Shown: positions 7,074 to 7,127 of the stretch, piece after piece
How positions within the stretch are numbered: position 1 is the stretch's first letter
Layout of the letters: each line of letters begins with the position of its first letter
From: DAOSWM01 sp035380045
GTDB lineage: Bacteria; Bacteroidota; Bacteroidia; Bacteroidales; Tenuifilaceae
DNA: 7,127 nt
Assembly: GCA_035380045.1 (NCBI GenBank)
Contig: DAOSWM010000108.1
Location: 1 to 7,127 of the forward strand
Direction: 5' to 3'
Program-made: the position numbers and the translations under genes
The notes under the pieces: model-generated
What the model was told of the DNA's origin: nothing
Database searches by the model: none
The model's input: the letters and a program-made list of their open reading frames with translations, nothing else

Positions 7074-7127
7074 CATTTGCCATCATACATTTGCCATCAT
7101 ACATTTGCCATCATACATTTGCCATCA
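7074..7127 (-). repeat. 14-bp tandem repeat, cut by the right edge of the window
   Basis: The plus-strand unit CATTTGCCATCATA occurs exactly at 7074, 7088 and 7102, with 12 bases of a fourth at 7116 to the window end, so the true length is unknown. On the minus strand each unit equals two heptamers, ATGGCAA plus ATGTATG, tying it to the array at 6624-6662. It ends 8 bases before the ATG at 7066 of the four-helix-bundle gene. No promoter box was recognised in it. Confidence 0.9.

Noticed and set aside
7074..7127. CRISPR-like array at the right edge
   Set aside because: The units are 14 bp and directly tandem, with no spacers and no cas genes.

Overview
The window looks like a chromosomal segment of a Bacteroidota bacterium, possibly an environmental Bacteroidales. 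Four things point there. Promoter-like sites have the TTG, about 19 nt, TAnnTTTG form of that phylum. Genes lack clear Shine-Dalgarno sequences. The protein variants (a GFCFGV-type IspH, a short DEAD-box helicase core, a YjjG-like HAD phosphatase) fit. The intergenic DNA is AT-rich and full of short dispersed repeats. No genus can be named from this.

Layout, left to right. Positions 1-587 hold no convincing gene. They contain a minus-strand promoter-like site that may serve a gene beyond the left edge, then a 256-bp nested palindromic, MITE-like element with terminal inverted repeats (219-474), then the promoter of the first gene. A plus-strand SLC13-type permease with two RCK_C domains (588-2363) converges almost stop-to-stop with a minus-strand YjjG-like HAD nucleotidase (2365-3087). 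That gene and a plus-strand DEAD-box RNA helicase (3273-4406, TTG start) diverge from a 185-bp region with two back-to-back promoters. The helicase converges on ddl (4451-5437, minus). ispH (5709-6596, minus) and a small four-helix-bundle protein of the 23S rRNA-intervening-sequence family (6704-7066, minus) complete the window.

The conserved genes are housekeeping. Ddl makes the D-Ala-D-Ala end of the peptidoglycan stem peptide. IspH makes the isoprenoid precursors from which the undecaprenyl carrier is built, so the two minus-strand genes both feed envelope synthesis. ddl has its own good promoter and is not simply the second gene of an ispH operon.

The least ordinary part is the intergenic DNA. 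Three separate places (about 5478-5651, 6624-6662 and 7074 to the right edge) are built of degenerate 7-bp units, or a 14-bp unit made of two heptamers. In the first, a 20-bp palindrome interrupts a heptamer, and removing it in silico restores 14 consecutive in-phase heptamers. A near-identical palindrome sits in only one arm of the MITE-like element at the left end. This is good sequence evidence for a very small mobile palindrome. The four-helix-bundle gene lies between two heptamer arrays in opposite orientation. No CRISPR array, RNA gene, transposase, toxin-antitoxin pair or defence system was seen.
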